64,000 nucleotides of DNA from Cepaea nemoralis (lineage: Eukaryota; Mollusca; Gastropoda; Stylommatophora; Helicidae): NCBI GenBank assembly GCA_014155875.1, contig JACEFZ010011685.1, positions 372,001 to 436,000 on the forward strand, in the 5' to 3' direction. The notes under the pieces were generated by a model. The model saw only the letters and a program-made list of their open reading frames with translations. It ran no database searches and was not told where the DNA came from. Numbering within the stretch: position 1 is the stretch's first letter; every line of letters starts with the position of its first letter. Shown here one piece after another: positions 9,640 through 22,925 of this stretch. A program made the position numbers and the translations under genes.

Positions 9640-9820
9640 ATTGGTATCAGCAGCAGCAACAACAAATACAACAACAAAGCAACAACAACAACGCAGCAGC
9701 GCAGCAGCATCAGCAGCAACAACAACAACCGCAGCAGCAGCAGCAGCAGCAGCAATAGCAACAACAGCAACAGCAGCAGCAACAATAGCAGCAACAGCAG
9801 CAGCAGCAACACCAACAGCG

Positions 9821-9866
<46 letters not shown>

Positions 9867-9925
9867 TCACAACAGCAGCAGTAGTAACAACAAAAACAAC
9901 AACAATAACAAACTTCAGCTTTGGA
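9640..9925. repeat. (CAG/CAA/AAC)n trinucleotide region
   Basis: Mixed CAG, CAA and ACA triplets over about 290 bp. All long open frames here (poly-Q/N/S/T or poly-L/V/A) come from the triplet composition. Confidence 0.95.
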
Positions 9926-10080
9926 TAAACTAACAATGGAATCTACTGCAGACTGTCACAGATATTCTAATTCAGACGATACAATTACATACTCGAAAGG
10001 TCAAGAACAAAGAAGCATACATATTTATCAATGATGATAACTGTCATAATATTAATAATGACTACATGTCCACATCTTAC

Positions 10081-10216
10081 CACTGTCTGCACCATGTTGA
10101 TCCTGTCCTGTCTCAGCTTCCCCACGGCTGTAAAGAAATCCATGTGACCTGTCTCCTCGGCTTCCCGCATGACGTTTCTGAGCGCGATGAATGTTCCAGT
10201 GCGTCCCACACCCGCG
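10081..10216 (-). CDS. RPTP exon 10: D1 catalytic P-loop
   Basis: 136 nt, acceptor TTTACAG, donor GTG|GTAAGA. Its first base completes the serine codon started in exon 9, giving the PTP signature HC-SAGVGRTG across the junction. The peptide continues TFIALRNVMREAEE and ends KLRQDRINMVQTV, the standard helix and R-x-x-R-x-x-M-V-Q-T block. The catalytic cysteine (exon 9) and phosphate-binding arginine (here) are both present, so the D1 active site is intact at this point. Confidence 0.97.
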
Positions 10217-11025
10217 CTGTAAACCACGACAAAAACTTTATGTGAGCAGCATAACATAGAGGAATCTCACCTTATTTTATAACTACTCGTATATAAAGAA
10301 ATACTTAGAGACATACTCAAAATACATACACATATATTCTAAGCCTGGGCTGAATTGTAGAGAACATGTGTTCCATGCAGCACGATCCTTCTTTCGGCCC
10401 GCCTAGTTTACTCCAGTGGAAAGGTAACATCAATACACCTGGAACAAGACAAGCTGCAGAAGGTGCTGGATCAGCAAAGCAATGCTTTAACCACTCCGCA
10501 TGTCGGAGATTCGAACCTAGACCAGTTTATATATACACTGGGTGTTTGTAAAATCTCACTACACTTTGTATATAAAACAAATTTGAAAATTGAAGTAGAT
10601 GACGTCATCAAAGAATGTGCTGAAAATTAAAATACATTAAATTAGTTACAATAGTCCCTGCCTGGTCTTATGCTGTTTTGGGGAAGCTGGAAAGTACCAA
10701 TGAAGTATTCATTATAACAGATGTTGGAAATGTCCACCACTGGCTTCAAGACATGACTGTACTTGTCTATTCATATTGTCAAATACCTTCTGCAACGTGT
10801 CTGTTATTATTTCCGTGTGTATCGACCGCCATTTCGAAACACTTGTTCAACCAAAAAATTCTTTCTTCCGTTGATAACACCATTCTGTTGGAGTGCAAAG
10901 AATTACCCAAGCAGACGACAGCCATTTGCTGCATATTGCTTCACGATGAACTGTGGAGCACATTTTTATGTACTTCATTTTCTAATTTATTCTACATACA
11001 AAGTGTAGTGAGACTTTTGCAAACA

Positions 11026-11028
<3 letters not shown>
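10217..11028. other. Intron 9 sequence without recognised features
   Basis: AT-rich, apparently unique. A GATTCGAACCTAGACC stretch near 10,508 resembles a reversed tRNA B box but lacks an A box in the right place. Confidence 0.55.

Positions 11029-11116
<88 letters not shown>
11029..11116. repeat. (TA)n microsatellite
   Basis: About 43 TA units, about 80 bp from the donor of exon 9. Confidence 0.98.
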
Positions 11117-11117
<1 letters not shown>

Positions 11118-11196
11118 CGAGTTAACATCAATATATAAATATATATATACACACACATGCGAACACCAAACGCGTTGTAGACACACAAGCACCTAC

Positions 11197-11342
11197 CTAC
11201 AATGGACTACAATTGGTTTGTCAGTCGGATATGATGCCACTTTCTGCTCGAAGTCGACCAAACCCCAGGGACCTGTTGGAATATCTCTGTCTGGCCAGGC
11301 AGTGAAGTGAAACTGGGTCACGTTTTGTGTTGGCTGATCTTT
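11197..11342 (-). CDS. RPTP exon 9: D1 WPD loop to catalytic cysteine
   Basis: 146 nt, acceptor TCACACAG, donor TGTAG|GTAGGT, phase 0 start and two-base overhang at the end. The peptide contains VTQFHFTAWPDRDIPTGPWG with the WPD general-acid aspartate, then DKPIVVHC, ending at the catalytic cysteine. With exon 10 it gives a full canonical active site. Its start follows exon 8 only if exon 8 is read in its second frame. Confidence 0.97.
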
Positions 11343-11509
11343 CTGTGTGAGAACATTTATGACATGACACAATTTGTGGAATATCAAGACCAGGGAGAAA
11401 ACACACGAAGGAATATTACCGAAGACAGGATCGAGAAAATATTTGTAGAGAGATCACAGTCGTTTGAAAGGTCTTTTCTCCTGTCCATCGGAAGTGATGG
11501 TGTGGATAG

Positions 11510-11895
11510 TAAAGGACGAACACTGCAACAGGGAGGAAACATGACATGTGGGTGGAAAACATCAAGAGATGGACTGGAAGACACCATGACATCTGGGTGG
11601 ATACATAAAGATTGACTGGAAGACAAGGTAACATGTGTGTGGACAACATGAAGAGATGGACTCGAAGACATCGTTACATGTGGTTGGACAACGTGAAGAG
11701 ATGGACTACAAGATATCATTACATATGGGTGGACAGCATTGAGAGATGGACTACAAGATATCGTTACATATGGGTGGACAGCATTGAGAGATGGACTAGA
11801 AGACAACATTACATGTGGGTGGAAAACATCTAGAGATGGACTAGGAGACAACATTACATGTGGGTGGACAACATCAAGACACGGACTGGAAGAAA
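11510..11895. repeat. 45-bp minisatellite, about eight copies
   Basis: Unit with GTGGGTGGACAACATCAAGA and GATGGACTGGAAGACA. The unit length is a multiple of three, so both strands have open frames; these are not taken as genes. Confidence 0.9.
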
Positions 11896-12690
11896 ATTCT
11901 ATGTGTGCGCTGTGAATGCGCATGCGCGTCGGCCACAGAGACTCATTACATATTACCATAAGTATGGAGATGGCCCTTGATGATACGTGTGAAGGTGTGG
12001 TATGTTTCCTCCTCTTCTTCTCTTCCTCCATATACCTCAGTGAAGTGTAGGGTAGGGGTGGTGGGGGATTTAAAGATTGTCAATGCAGGCCTTCTACTAC
12101 TCTTTGTAAGTTGGTATTCATTTCTCCAAGGTTGTTCTTGATACCACTATTCCATCTTTAACGTGGTGTTTCCCTTGCTCTGTATCCATTATATGTTTCC
12201 AATGAGGCTTTTTGTGGCAGATGGAACCAATGAGATCCTTTAGAGGTTCTGTGAAGGTTTTGCGACTCAGTCAAATGTCCTGGTAGGCAAGGTGTCTAAC
12301 AATACTTTCCACTCAACACACACCCCCCCCCCCCTCACCCCCCAGAGGAGACGACTGTACGCTTATTATAATCTAACCACACGCATCATATGGCGAACGG
12401 CGAAACACTACACACGAGGAAGAGGAAAGCAGAAGTCAATTGCCATTTAAAATGGCATATAATAAGATTCGTAGACTACAGCTTTGTTCAGAGGCAAACA
12501 TGGCTGGATGTCAACGGTGGGGTAGCAAACTGTTGAGGGTGTGTCGGAGCTTGACTGACACAGGACAAATATCATATAATATGACAGTAATGATGATGGT
12601 ACACATGATGATAATGATGTTGTTGCTGATGCTGATGTTCGTGGTGACGGCAATGATGATGGTAATGATTGTGGTGACGGCAATGATGAA
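11896..12690. other. Intron 8 sequence, poly(C) and ATG-rich stretches only
   Basis: Mostly unique. Poly(C) near 12,323 and a degenerate ATGATG/GGTGACGG repeat at 12,580-12,690 that leads into a LINE fragment. No gene seen. Confidence 0.6.
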
Positions 12691-12692
12691 AA

Positions 12693-13045
12693 ACATCTGA
12701 TGGCTGTGGAAATGTGGTTTCTGAGGAAAATGAAAAGAATACCATGGACAGACAGAAAAACCAATGAACAAGTCCTACAAGAAACTAATGAAAACCGTTA
12801 ACTGATTAGAGAAATTAGACTCAGGCAGTCAATATGTGTTCGGCACGTTATGCAAAGAAATAAATTGAAGAACTTGGTGACAAATGGCAAGATCGAGGGG
12901 AAGAGAACAAGGGGAAGGCAGAGAAGTAAATATATGGATGGCTTGGCCACTTGGTATGGTCGAAAACAAGAACATTGAGCTGATCCACGACTCTGGTGAT
13001 CGAGTGGGATAGCGAAACCTGACCGCCAACGCTGATCGACATGAC
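12693..13045 (+). mobile_element. Non-LTR retrotransposon fragment (family 2)
   Basis: Encodes LMAVEMWFLRKMKRIPWTDR and, after a stop, further pieces of the same C-terminal RT region with NLVTNGKIEGKRTRGR. It matches the minus-strand copy at 16.66-17.47 kb with several stops and a frame change near 12,960. Dead copy. Confidence 0.8.
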
Positions 13046-13153
13046 ATAAGATGGATGATGATCATGATCTGCTAGTGATGCACAGATAGGTATTCTCCGA
13101 CACATCAATGTAAGGTATACCACAACAGGACTCCAGCAGGTTGGCGGACTTAC

Positions 13154-13274
13154 CTTCTTCAGCTGCAGCCTCCTGATGGTGTAGTCGGCAAACACCTGTG
13201 TAGGTTGTCAGAGAGACCGTTATCTCGCCGACTTTCATCTCACCGTCTTCCGGCCAGTACCTCTCACACTTTTG
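13154..13274 (-). CDS. RPTP exon 8: D1 YWP block, carries a +1 frame break
   Basis: Acceptor TTACACAG, donor AAG|GTAAGT. The 5' part reads KCERYWPEDGEMKVGEITVS and the 3' part, in another frame, VFADYTIRRLQLKK. Together they are the C-x-x-YWP strand and the Y-x-I-R strand expected here in D1. Neighbouring exons demand a multiple of three, but the exon is 121 nt. The extra base lies near 13,201-13,210, around CTACACAGG. It may be a sequencing error, an allele, or real damage that would truncate D1 before the active site. Confidence 0.85.
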
Positions 13275-13654
13275 CTGTGTAATTTAATATCAACACAATT
13301 ATCAGTACCACAGTACCTCTCACACTTTTGTATTATTTAACATCAAATATATTATCAGTAACACAGTACCTCTCACACTTTTGTATTATTTAACATCAAA
13401 TATATTATCAGTAACACAGTACCTCTCACACTTTTGTATTATTTAACATCAAATATATTATCAGTAACACAGTACCTCTCACACTTTTGTATTATTTAAC
13501 ATCAAATATATTATCAGTAACACAGTACCTCTCACACTTTTGTATTATTTAACATCAAATATATTATCAGTAACACAGTACCTCTCACACTTTTGTATTT
13601 TTTAACATCAAATATATTATCAGTAACATAGTACCTCTCAAACTTCAGTGATAT
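13256..13654. repeat. 53-bp tandem repeat that copies the 5' edge of exon 8
   Basis: CAGTACCTCTCACACTTTT, the first codons of exon 8 seen on the plus strand, recurs at 13,317, 13,370, 13,423, 13,476, 13,529 and 13,582 and, changed, at 13,635. Each copy is followed by TATTATTTAACATCAAATAT and further intron sequence. The real acceptor AG is not preserved in the copies. Confidence 0.95.
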
Positions 13655-13799
13655 AATACTTCATCTTCTTCTTCCCGTTCCTCCTCCCTTTCCTGCATCT
13701 TCCTACTCCGCTTCATCCTCCGCCTTCCTCCTCCTCCCTCTTTCTCCTCCCTCATCCTCCTCCCCTTCCTCCTTTTTTCGCCTTCCCCTTCCTGACCTT
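13655..13799. repeat. CT-rich (TTCCTCCTC) tract
   Basis: Irregular pyrimidine-rich stretch on the plus strand, purine-rich in gene orientation. Confidence 0.8.
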
Positions 13800-13986
13800 A
13801 CGCCAACATACACCTCACAAATATCATAAATCATGTCACTGACCTTACCCCAACATAAACAACTCAAATATCATAAATCATATTATTGATCTTACCCCAA
13901 CATATACCACTCAAATACCATAAACCATGAAACCTACTCTTCCCCCCAACATACACCACGCAAATACCGTAAACCATGTCACTGAC
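13800..13986. repeat. About 50-bp tandem repeat abutting the exon 7 donor
   Basis: Four copies of a unit with CCCCAACATA, CAAATA and AAACCATGTCACTGACCTTA. The last copy runs into the real donor (CTGACCTTGCC on the plus strand), so the units are duplicates of the donor-side border. Confidence 0.85.
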
Positions 13987-14084
13987 CTTGCCGTCATCGA
14001 CCAGGTTGGTCAACATGACAACTTTGTCCACCTGCTGCTCACACAGCATCCGTATGAAGTCTTCCAGAATAACCTTTGTTGGAC
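13987..14084 (-). CDS. RPTP exon 7: D1 G-P...DFxRM block
   Basis: 98 nt, acceptor CCCAAG, donor AAG|GTCAGT. The first two bases complete the glycine begun in exon 6. The peptide PTKVILEDFIRMLCEQQVDK continues with VVMLTNLVDDGK. This is the G-P-L-x-x-T-x-x-DFW-R-M-x-W-E-Q block of phosphatase domains, with the usual leucine and both tryptophans replaced, which is unusual for an otherwise catalytic D1. Confidence 0.93.
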
Positions 14085-14166
14085 CTTGGGAAGACAGATC
14101 ATTTTGAGAGCAGGTAACCGCCTAATCATTTAAAGTTCTTAATATAGAATGCGCTTGAGTATTCTG

Positions 14167-16637
<2,471 letters not shown>

Positions 16638-16654
16638 ATATATATATATATAAT
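16638..16654. repeat. Short (AT)n between two LINE copies
   Basis: TATATATATATATA at the joint between the truncated 5' end of the family-1 LINE and the 3' end of the family-2 LINE. Confidence 0.9.
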
Positions 16655-17465
16655 GTGCCATGCCGGAAAGCGTGGGCGGTCATGACTCGCCATTTCACTC
16701 GATCACCAGCGTCGTGGATCAGCTCAATGTTCCTGTCTCGTCCATGCCATGTGGCCAAGCCATCCAGGTATTTTCCTCTCGGTCTTCCTCTTGGTCTGTT
16801 CCCCTCGATGTTGCCAGTTGTCACTAAGTTCTCCAATCCATTTCTTCTCATAACATGCCCAACAAATTTTGACTGTCTTCTTCTAATTTCTCTAATCAAT
16901 CTACGATTTTCATTTGTCTCCTGTAGCACTTGGTCATTGATTTTTCTATCTGTCCATGGTACTCTTTGCATTTTCCTTAGAAACCACATTTCTGTAGCCA
17001 TCAAATGTTTTTCAGCTTGACTGCACATTGCCCAAATTTCACATCCATACAAAAGAACAGGCTCTATGTACCCCCTCAACACTCTTTTTCTCGTTTCAAC
17101 TGACATCCTTTTATTGGTCAGAATGTTTTTCATCTTGCTACAGGCTACTTTCGCTATGACGATTCTTGTTCTAATCTCTTCAAGGCAACTCTCATCAGAT
17201 GTTATAACTGTTCCGAGATAATTGTATTGATTCACTTGTTGAAGAATATTCCCATTTACTTGTATATTACATTGTGGTACTTCGTTCTTCCTAGTGACGA
17301 CCATAGCCTGTGTCTTCTTTCAATTTAATTCCAACCCCAGCTGCTCACTGTGTACAACAACCGCATCTACTAATTGTTGCAGGTCCTGCGCATTGTCTGC
17401 AATTAATACTGTATCATCTGCATATCTAATGTTATTGATGTTTCTTCCTCCAATGCTGATTCCAT
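16655..17465 (-). mobile_element. Non-LTR retrotransposon fragment (family 2), RT C-terminal half
   Basis: Begins near the catalytic block (INNIRYADDTVLIADN) and runs through VNQYNYLGTVITSDE, EPVLLYGCEIWAMCSQ, MWFLRKMQRVPWTDRK and a basic RPRGRPRGKYLDG tail. A stop interrupts the frame near 17,321. It is 5' truncated into a (CT)n/(AT)n tract and belongs to the same family as pieces at 0.9, 12.7 and 17.7 kb. Confidence 0.9.
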
Positions 17466-17596
<131 letters not shown>

Positions 17597-17716
17597 TGTA
17601 GGTAATCTGGCCTCTGGTAAGTACTATCTAATCTATCCTATATTACTTAATCTAGCATGGTGTACTGTATTGCTTATCTATATGATAGCACTTAATCCAG
17701 TATGATTTAAAATCAT
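17597..17716. repeat. Minisatellite, left part split by a LINE
   Basis: Units with TAGCACTTAATCTAGCATG and TACTGTATTGC; the same units resume at 18,629 after the inserted LINE. Confidence 0.75.
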
Positions 17717-17717
17717 C

Positions 17718-18628
17718 ACCATCAAGTGCCCTGCCAGCTGGCGTAGGCGTTCATGGCTCTCCACAGATCTCGCTCTTTCTTGGTCTGGATAAACTCTGCT
17801 GATGATATTCCTCCATGCCACCGTTTCAATATGTCCAGCATCATTTCACGTGGTCTGCCTCTGCCTTTCTTCCCCTCGATCTTTCCAGTTGTCACGATGT
17901 TATCCAATGCCTTTCTTCTCCTCACATGACCAAAGTAAACTTTTTGTCTCTTTCTTATTGTTGTATATAGTGTTCCAGTCTCATTAGCCTCTTTCAGGCA
18001 ATCGTTGTTAGTTACTCTCGCAGTCCAAGGAATTCGCAACATTCGTCTTAAAAACCACACCTCTGTTGCTTCTAAGTTCTTCCTAATTTATTCATTTACA
18101 TTCCAAGATTCGCTGTCATACAGCAAAACTGGTTCTATATAGCATTTTAGTACTCTCTTTCTTACATTCATTGATAGCGACTAATTGCATAAGATACTCT
18201 TCATTTATATTAAATGCGGCTTGTGCTTGCTTTACTCTGCTCTTAATCTCTGTTGTACATCTTCCATCTGATGTTATAAGCGCCCCTAGGTATTTAAAAG
18301 TATCCACTTGGTTGAGAATTTTGCCTTCTATTTCTATGTCAAATTTTGGTGTCCCCATTTTCTTTGATATCACCATTTTTACTGTTTTTTTTAAATATTC
18401 AAGAAGAGTCCTTTCTGTGCAATCCCTGTTACTTCAATATCCAACAATTGTTGTAGGCCTGTTACATTATCCGCCACCAATACTGTGTCATCTGCATAGC
18501 GTATATTGTTTATATTATATCCCCCGATTAGTATTCCTGGCTTCTCTTTGATCTCTCTCATTATTACTTCGCTATACAGGGAGAAGATATCGGGTGACAT
18601 CACACACCCCAGTCGTACTCCTAGCTTA
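17718..18628 (-). mobile_element. Non-LTR retrotransposon fragment (family 2), decayed
   Basis: Pieces in three frames in the correct order: GCVMSPDIFSLYSE and NNIRYADDTVLVADN (18.62-18.44 kb), then VDTFKYLGALITSDG (18.31 kb), then MWFLRRMLRIPWTARV and KIEGKKGRGRPREM (18.06-17.85 kb). Several frameshifts. The 3' end carries an ATGGTGATG tail. Same family as 16.66-17.47 kb but clearly diverged. Confidence 0.88.
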
Positions 18629-18790
18629 TGTATGATTTACAATACTGGCCAATATATCATAGTTCTTAATCTAGCATGTGATACAGTACTGTCTAATCTA
18701 CCTTATAGCACTTAATCTAGCATGCGGTACAATACTGCACAATCTATCTAATAGCACGTAATCTAGCATGTAGCAGTGTACTTTATAATC
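18629..18790. repeat. Minisatellite, right part split by a LINE
   Basis: Units with CTTAATCTAGCATG and ACAGTACTGTCTAATCTA continue those at 17,597-17,716. Confidence 0.8.
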
Positions 18791-19134
18791 CCAGACGAGC
18801 TTCCCATTTATGACAAGATTTCACCGTGTTTGTCTAGGGGTTTATAACTTCTATGGCACAATTCTTGACAACAACAACGTGGCTGGCTCACACAGGTGTC
18901 TAGCAGATGATGAGACGAATACGCCAAGACAAACTGACGGGGGCAGCTAACATACAGTTTATTCCCAAAGGACACAAAAAACAAACAAACAAACAAACAA
19001 ACCGCGGAGAAAACTGATTCTACTAACATAATGTTCTGAGGAGCTCATCCACTGTCCACAGTGGACCGGGTATTTGGTGGCCCTCACTCACAATATGAGC
19101 CGTCCATCTTGGAGAATGTCGACAATCGACAATC

Positions 19135-19137
<3 letters not shown>
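18791..19137. other. Intron sequence without recognised features
   Basis: Unique-looking, with a short AAACAAACAAAC run near 18,983. Confidence 0.55.
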
Positions 19138-19219
<82 letters not shown>

Positions 19220-19230
19220 CCTCTCTCTGT
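19138..19230. repeat. (CT)n microsatellite
   Basis: About 37 CT units with interruptions at the end. Confidence 0.98.
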
Positions 19231-19399
19231 CTCCGTCAGCCTGTTGCAGTACAACATGCTGACACACCATATATGTCGTATACAGTTGACGACAGTAATC
19301 ATATGTGTGGTACATCTACTGAAGATCTCTGGTGCTCGCTTGCAAGTCTAACTGGATCATCCACCGCTCAGATTAGTTCTTACTTTTACACTTACACAA

Positions 19400-19429
19400 A
19401 ACACACACGCACGCACTTATGCACTCACG

Positions 19430-19521
<92 letters not shown>
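19400..19521. repeat. (CA)n then (TA)n microsatellite
   Basis: ACGCAC/CACACA units followed by TATATA units that join the 3' end of a family-1 LINE fragment. Confidence 0.97.
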
Positions 19522-19715
19522 GCATTGGCACCTTTCCTTCTTGACAGACGATAGTTTGGTACATTGTGCTTCAAAAAGGCTTAATAACTACGACCCATGG
19601 CCGTGGCTAGTGTGGCTGGTAAGGCCAATTCTTGCTGCAAATGTTTGCCCACAGTAGGTGCATGTGAAAACATGGTCATTTCCACCATTGTGCACCATCT
19701 TACTTCTCTCGCGCT
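19522..19715 (-). mobile_element. 3' end of a family-1 non-LTR retrotransposon
   Basis: Matches the last 190 bp of the copies at 14.27 and 58.74 kb: ATTGGCACC, TTCTTGACAGACGATAG and the zinc-finger region (CAAATGTTTGCCCACAGTAG). More diverged than the other two copies. A TA tail again sits at the 3' end. Confidence 0.85.
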
Positions 19716-19867
19716 ATATATATACTCAGACTACAAGGATGTTCGTTGAAATTACACTTGAGATATGTGACGTGGGTTGATACTGTCTGGTTGAAGTACA
19801 ATACTTGTCGTTATAAATGTATGGCTGGTCTAATGGTCTTGTTTGTCTGCTGTGCTTCTGCCACATG

Positions 19868-19871
<4 letters not shown>

Positions 19872-19953
<82 letters not shown>
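19872..19953. repeat. (CT)n microsatellite
   Basis: About 40 uninterrupted CT units. Confidence 0.98.
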
Positions 19954-19957
<4 letters not shown>

Positions 19958-20088
19958 GTAGCGTTGAGCAGTTGTCTTGACGTTTCCTGCAAACGTTCAC
20001 AGTACAGCTCAGGAACACATGAAATCCTCAGCGATCTTGCTAACTAAACTAGCACAGAGACAGACATTCAGCAAACATTCATAGTTAC

Positions 20089-20125
20089 CGTGTGCAGCAA
20101 TAAATCTCTCGTCACTCCGATAACC
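20089..20125 (-). CDS. RPTP exon 6: 37-nt microexon of D1
   Basis: Acceptor TTGCAG, donor CACG|GTAACT. It encodes GYRSDERFIAAH plus the first base of the next glycine. This is the G-Y-x-x-x-x-x-F-I-A-A-Q-G strand that follows DYINAS in every PTP domain. It starts in phase 0 (matches exon 5) and ends in phase 1 (matches exon 7). Too short for ORF finders; found only by joining its neighbours. Confidence 0.93.
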
Positions 20126-20279
20126 CTGCAACAGAAACGCAGGAGGCGGGTAAGGAAGCAAATATTAAACAATTTCCTAATCAAACACAGAAAAAAAGAG
20201 AACTCTTGATCTCTGCATCAGTTGATGTAATATATATCTTAAACTGACAGAGCTGATATAGTATGTGTGGCCGAAACAT

Positions 20280-20400
20280 GTATGGTAATAACACAGACAA
20301 AACACAGAAAGAAAACAGAAAGAACACAGAAATAAAACAGAACACAGACAGAACACAGACATAACACAGACATAACCCAGACATAACACAGACATAACTC
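20280..20400. repeat. ACACAGACATA-type tandem repeat
   Basis: Ten- to twelve-base units AACACAGACATA with variants; AC-rich intron filler. Confidence 0.8.
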
Positions 20401-20454
20401 AAACATGAAGTAACGCTGAGGGACATCAGGATTATAGACAACTGGAGGGATGTT

Positions 20455-21600
20455 GCTCTTACAAGGTGTACACCATGAGTTGTACACCATGAGATGTACA
20501 TCATGAGTTGTACACATGAGCTGTCCATTACGAGTTGTACACCGTGCGTTGTACACAATGGGTTGTAGAACATGAACTGTACACCATGATTTGAACACCA
20601 TGAGTTGTACACCATAAATTGCACATCATGATCTGTACACAGTGAGTTGTACACCATGAGATGTACACCATGAGTGGTACAGGATGAGTTGTAGTACACC
20701 ATGAGTGTGACACCATGATTAGTACACGATGAGTTGTACACCATGCGTTGTACATGATCACTTGCACACCATGAGATGTACGCCATGTGTTGTACACTAT
20801 GAGTGGTACAGGATGGGTGGTACATGATGAGATGCACACAATGAGATGTATACCATGATATGTACACCATGAGCTGTACACCCTGAGTTGTACAACATGA
20901 TTTGCACACCAAGATTTGTACATCATGTGTAGTACATGATGAGTTGTAAACCATGAGATGTACACCATGAATTGTACACCATGAGATGTAGACCATGAGG
21001 TTACAACATGAGTCATAGACAATGCGCTGTACACCATGAGATGTACACAATGAGTTGTACACCATGAGATGTTTACCATGAGTGGTACAGGATGAATAAT
21101 ACAAGTTGAGATGTACACAATGAGATGTACACCATGAGATGTACACAATGAGGTGTACACCATGAGATGTACACAATGAGTTGTACACCATGAGATGTTT
21201 ACCATGAGTGGTACACCATGAGTGGTACAGGGTGAATAATACAAGTTGAGATGTACACAATGAGATGTGCACCATGAGATGCACACAATGAATTGTACAC
21301 CATAAGTGGTACACCATGAGTGGTACAGGATGAGTTGCACACCATGCGTTGTACACCATGAGATGTACATCATGAGTTGTACACCATCAGATGTACACCA
21401 TGAGTTTTAGACGATGCGTTGTACACAACGAGTGGTACAGGAAGAGTTGTACACCATGAGTTGTACACCATGAGTGGTACATGATGAGTGGTACACTATA
21501 AGATGTACATCATGATTTAAACACGATGCGTTATACGCGCAAGTGGTACACCATGAGTTGTACAGCATGATTTGTGCAGCATGAGTTATACAAGTAGTGA
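20455..21600. repeat. 15-bp minisatellite, about 75 copies
   Basis: Unit GTTGTACACCATGAG and variants (GATGTACACAATGAG). Being a multiple of three it leaves long open frames on the minus strand with a repeating VYxSWCT pattern. There is no start, splice or domain support for a protein. Confidence 0.95.
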
Positions 21601-21639
21601 GTGCTGTAGTATTTGTTTATACGCACACAGTTATCAGAT

Positions 21640-21900
21640 CTGAAACTGGCCAAGAACATTCGGGTGGAGCCTGTAGACAATGCCAGGCCCAAAACGTGTC
21701 AAAACCCTACCCCCCAGCCAGTCTCAATGTGCGGTGTTGATGCACGACCAGCTCACACCCTGACACTCTTCTCCATAGATGTCAAGGTGCCGTACTGGTC
21801 GTGCACACCCAGCTGGTTACCGAGCATGAAGAGGGGGAAGGGATTCTGTGGCACAGTCCCCGTGAAGATAATACGTCTGTGCTGGGTTGATTAATCTGAC
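21640..21900. other. Unassigned block weakly similar to 2.66-2.94 kb
   Basis: Has a minus-strand open frame with FTGTVPQNPFPLFMLGNQLG, which I do not recognise. The CCCCGTGAAGA core and surrounding bases recur at 2.88 kb. It may be an old dispersed repeat or an exon of unknown type; its frame does not fit between exons 5 and 6. Confidence 0.35.
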
Positions 21901-22029
21901 TACAATAGACACAAGCTACGTGAAACCGGGGAACTTAAGAGTTAAACCATATGTCTCCAGGGGATTCACACTATAATAACAACAGTACCACCACAAACAA
22001 TAGCAAAACCAACAGCAACAACAACAGCA

Positions 22030-22925
22030 ACAACAATTTAATATGCTATGACGCCTCCCATATGGTAAATAATAAATTAGCATGTCATATTTGACACCTT
22101 CCATATGGTAAATAATAAAATAGAATGTCATATTTGACACCTTCCATATGGTAAATAATAAAATAGCATGTCATATTTGACACCTTCATTGTGGTAAATA
22201 ATAAATTAGCATGTCATATTTGACACCTTCATTGTGGTAAATAATAAATTAGCATGTCATATTTGACACCTTACATATGATAAATAATAAAATAGCATGT
22301 CATATTTGACACCTTCATTGTGGTAAATAATAAAATAGCATGTCATATTTGACACCTTACATATGATAAATAATAAATTAGCATGTCATATTTGACACCT
22401 TACATATGATAAATAATAAAATAGCATGTCATATTTGACACCTTCCATATGATAAATAATAAAATAGCATGTCATATTTGACACCTTCGTTATGATAAAT
22501 AATAAAATAGCGTGTCATATTTGACACCTTCGTTATGATAAATAATAAAATGGCATGTCATATTTGACACCTTCGTTATGATAAATAATAAAATAGCATG
22601 TCATATTTGACACCTTTCATATGATAAATAATAAAGTAGCATGTCATATTTGACACCTTCGTTATGATAAATAATAAAATGGCATGTCATATTTGACACC
22701 TTCGTTATGATAAATAATAAAATAGCATGTCATATTTGACACCTTTAATATGATAAATAATAAAGTAGCATGTCATATTTGACACCTTCGTTATGATAAA
22801 TAATAAAATAGCATGTCATATTTGACACCTTCGTTATGATAAATAATTAAATAGCATGTCATATTTGACACCTCCCATATGGTAAATAATAAATTAGCAT
22901 GGCATATTTGACACCTTCCATACGT
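22030..22925. repeat. 43-bp minisatellite, about 21 copies
   Basis: Unit with GATAAATAATAAAATAGCAT and GTCATATTTGACACCTTC. Further diverged copies at 23,166-23,245 and 23,479-23,860 show that two SINEs landed inside this array. Confidence 0.95.

Noticed and set aside
9493..9936. Poly-Q/N/S and poly-L/V/A proteins
   Set aside because: Trinucleotide repeat, open in most frames on both strands.
10480..10530. tRNA gene or SINE at the GATTCGAACC motif
   Set aside because: Read on either strand, the A-box-like and B-box-like elements are in the wrong order.
11384..12031. 215-codon minus-strand frame
   Set aside because: Product of the 45-bp tandem repeat; no recognisable domain.
20181..21373. 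280- to 390-codon minus-strand open frames with repeating VYxSWCT
   Set aside because: Product of the 15-bp tandem repeat, open in several frames at once.
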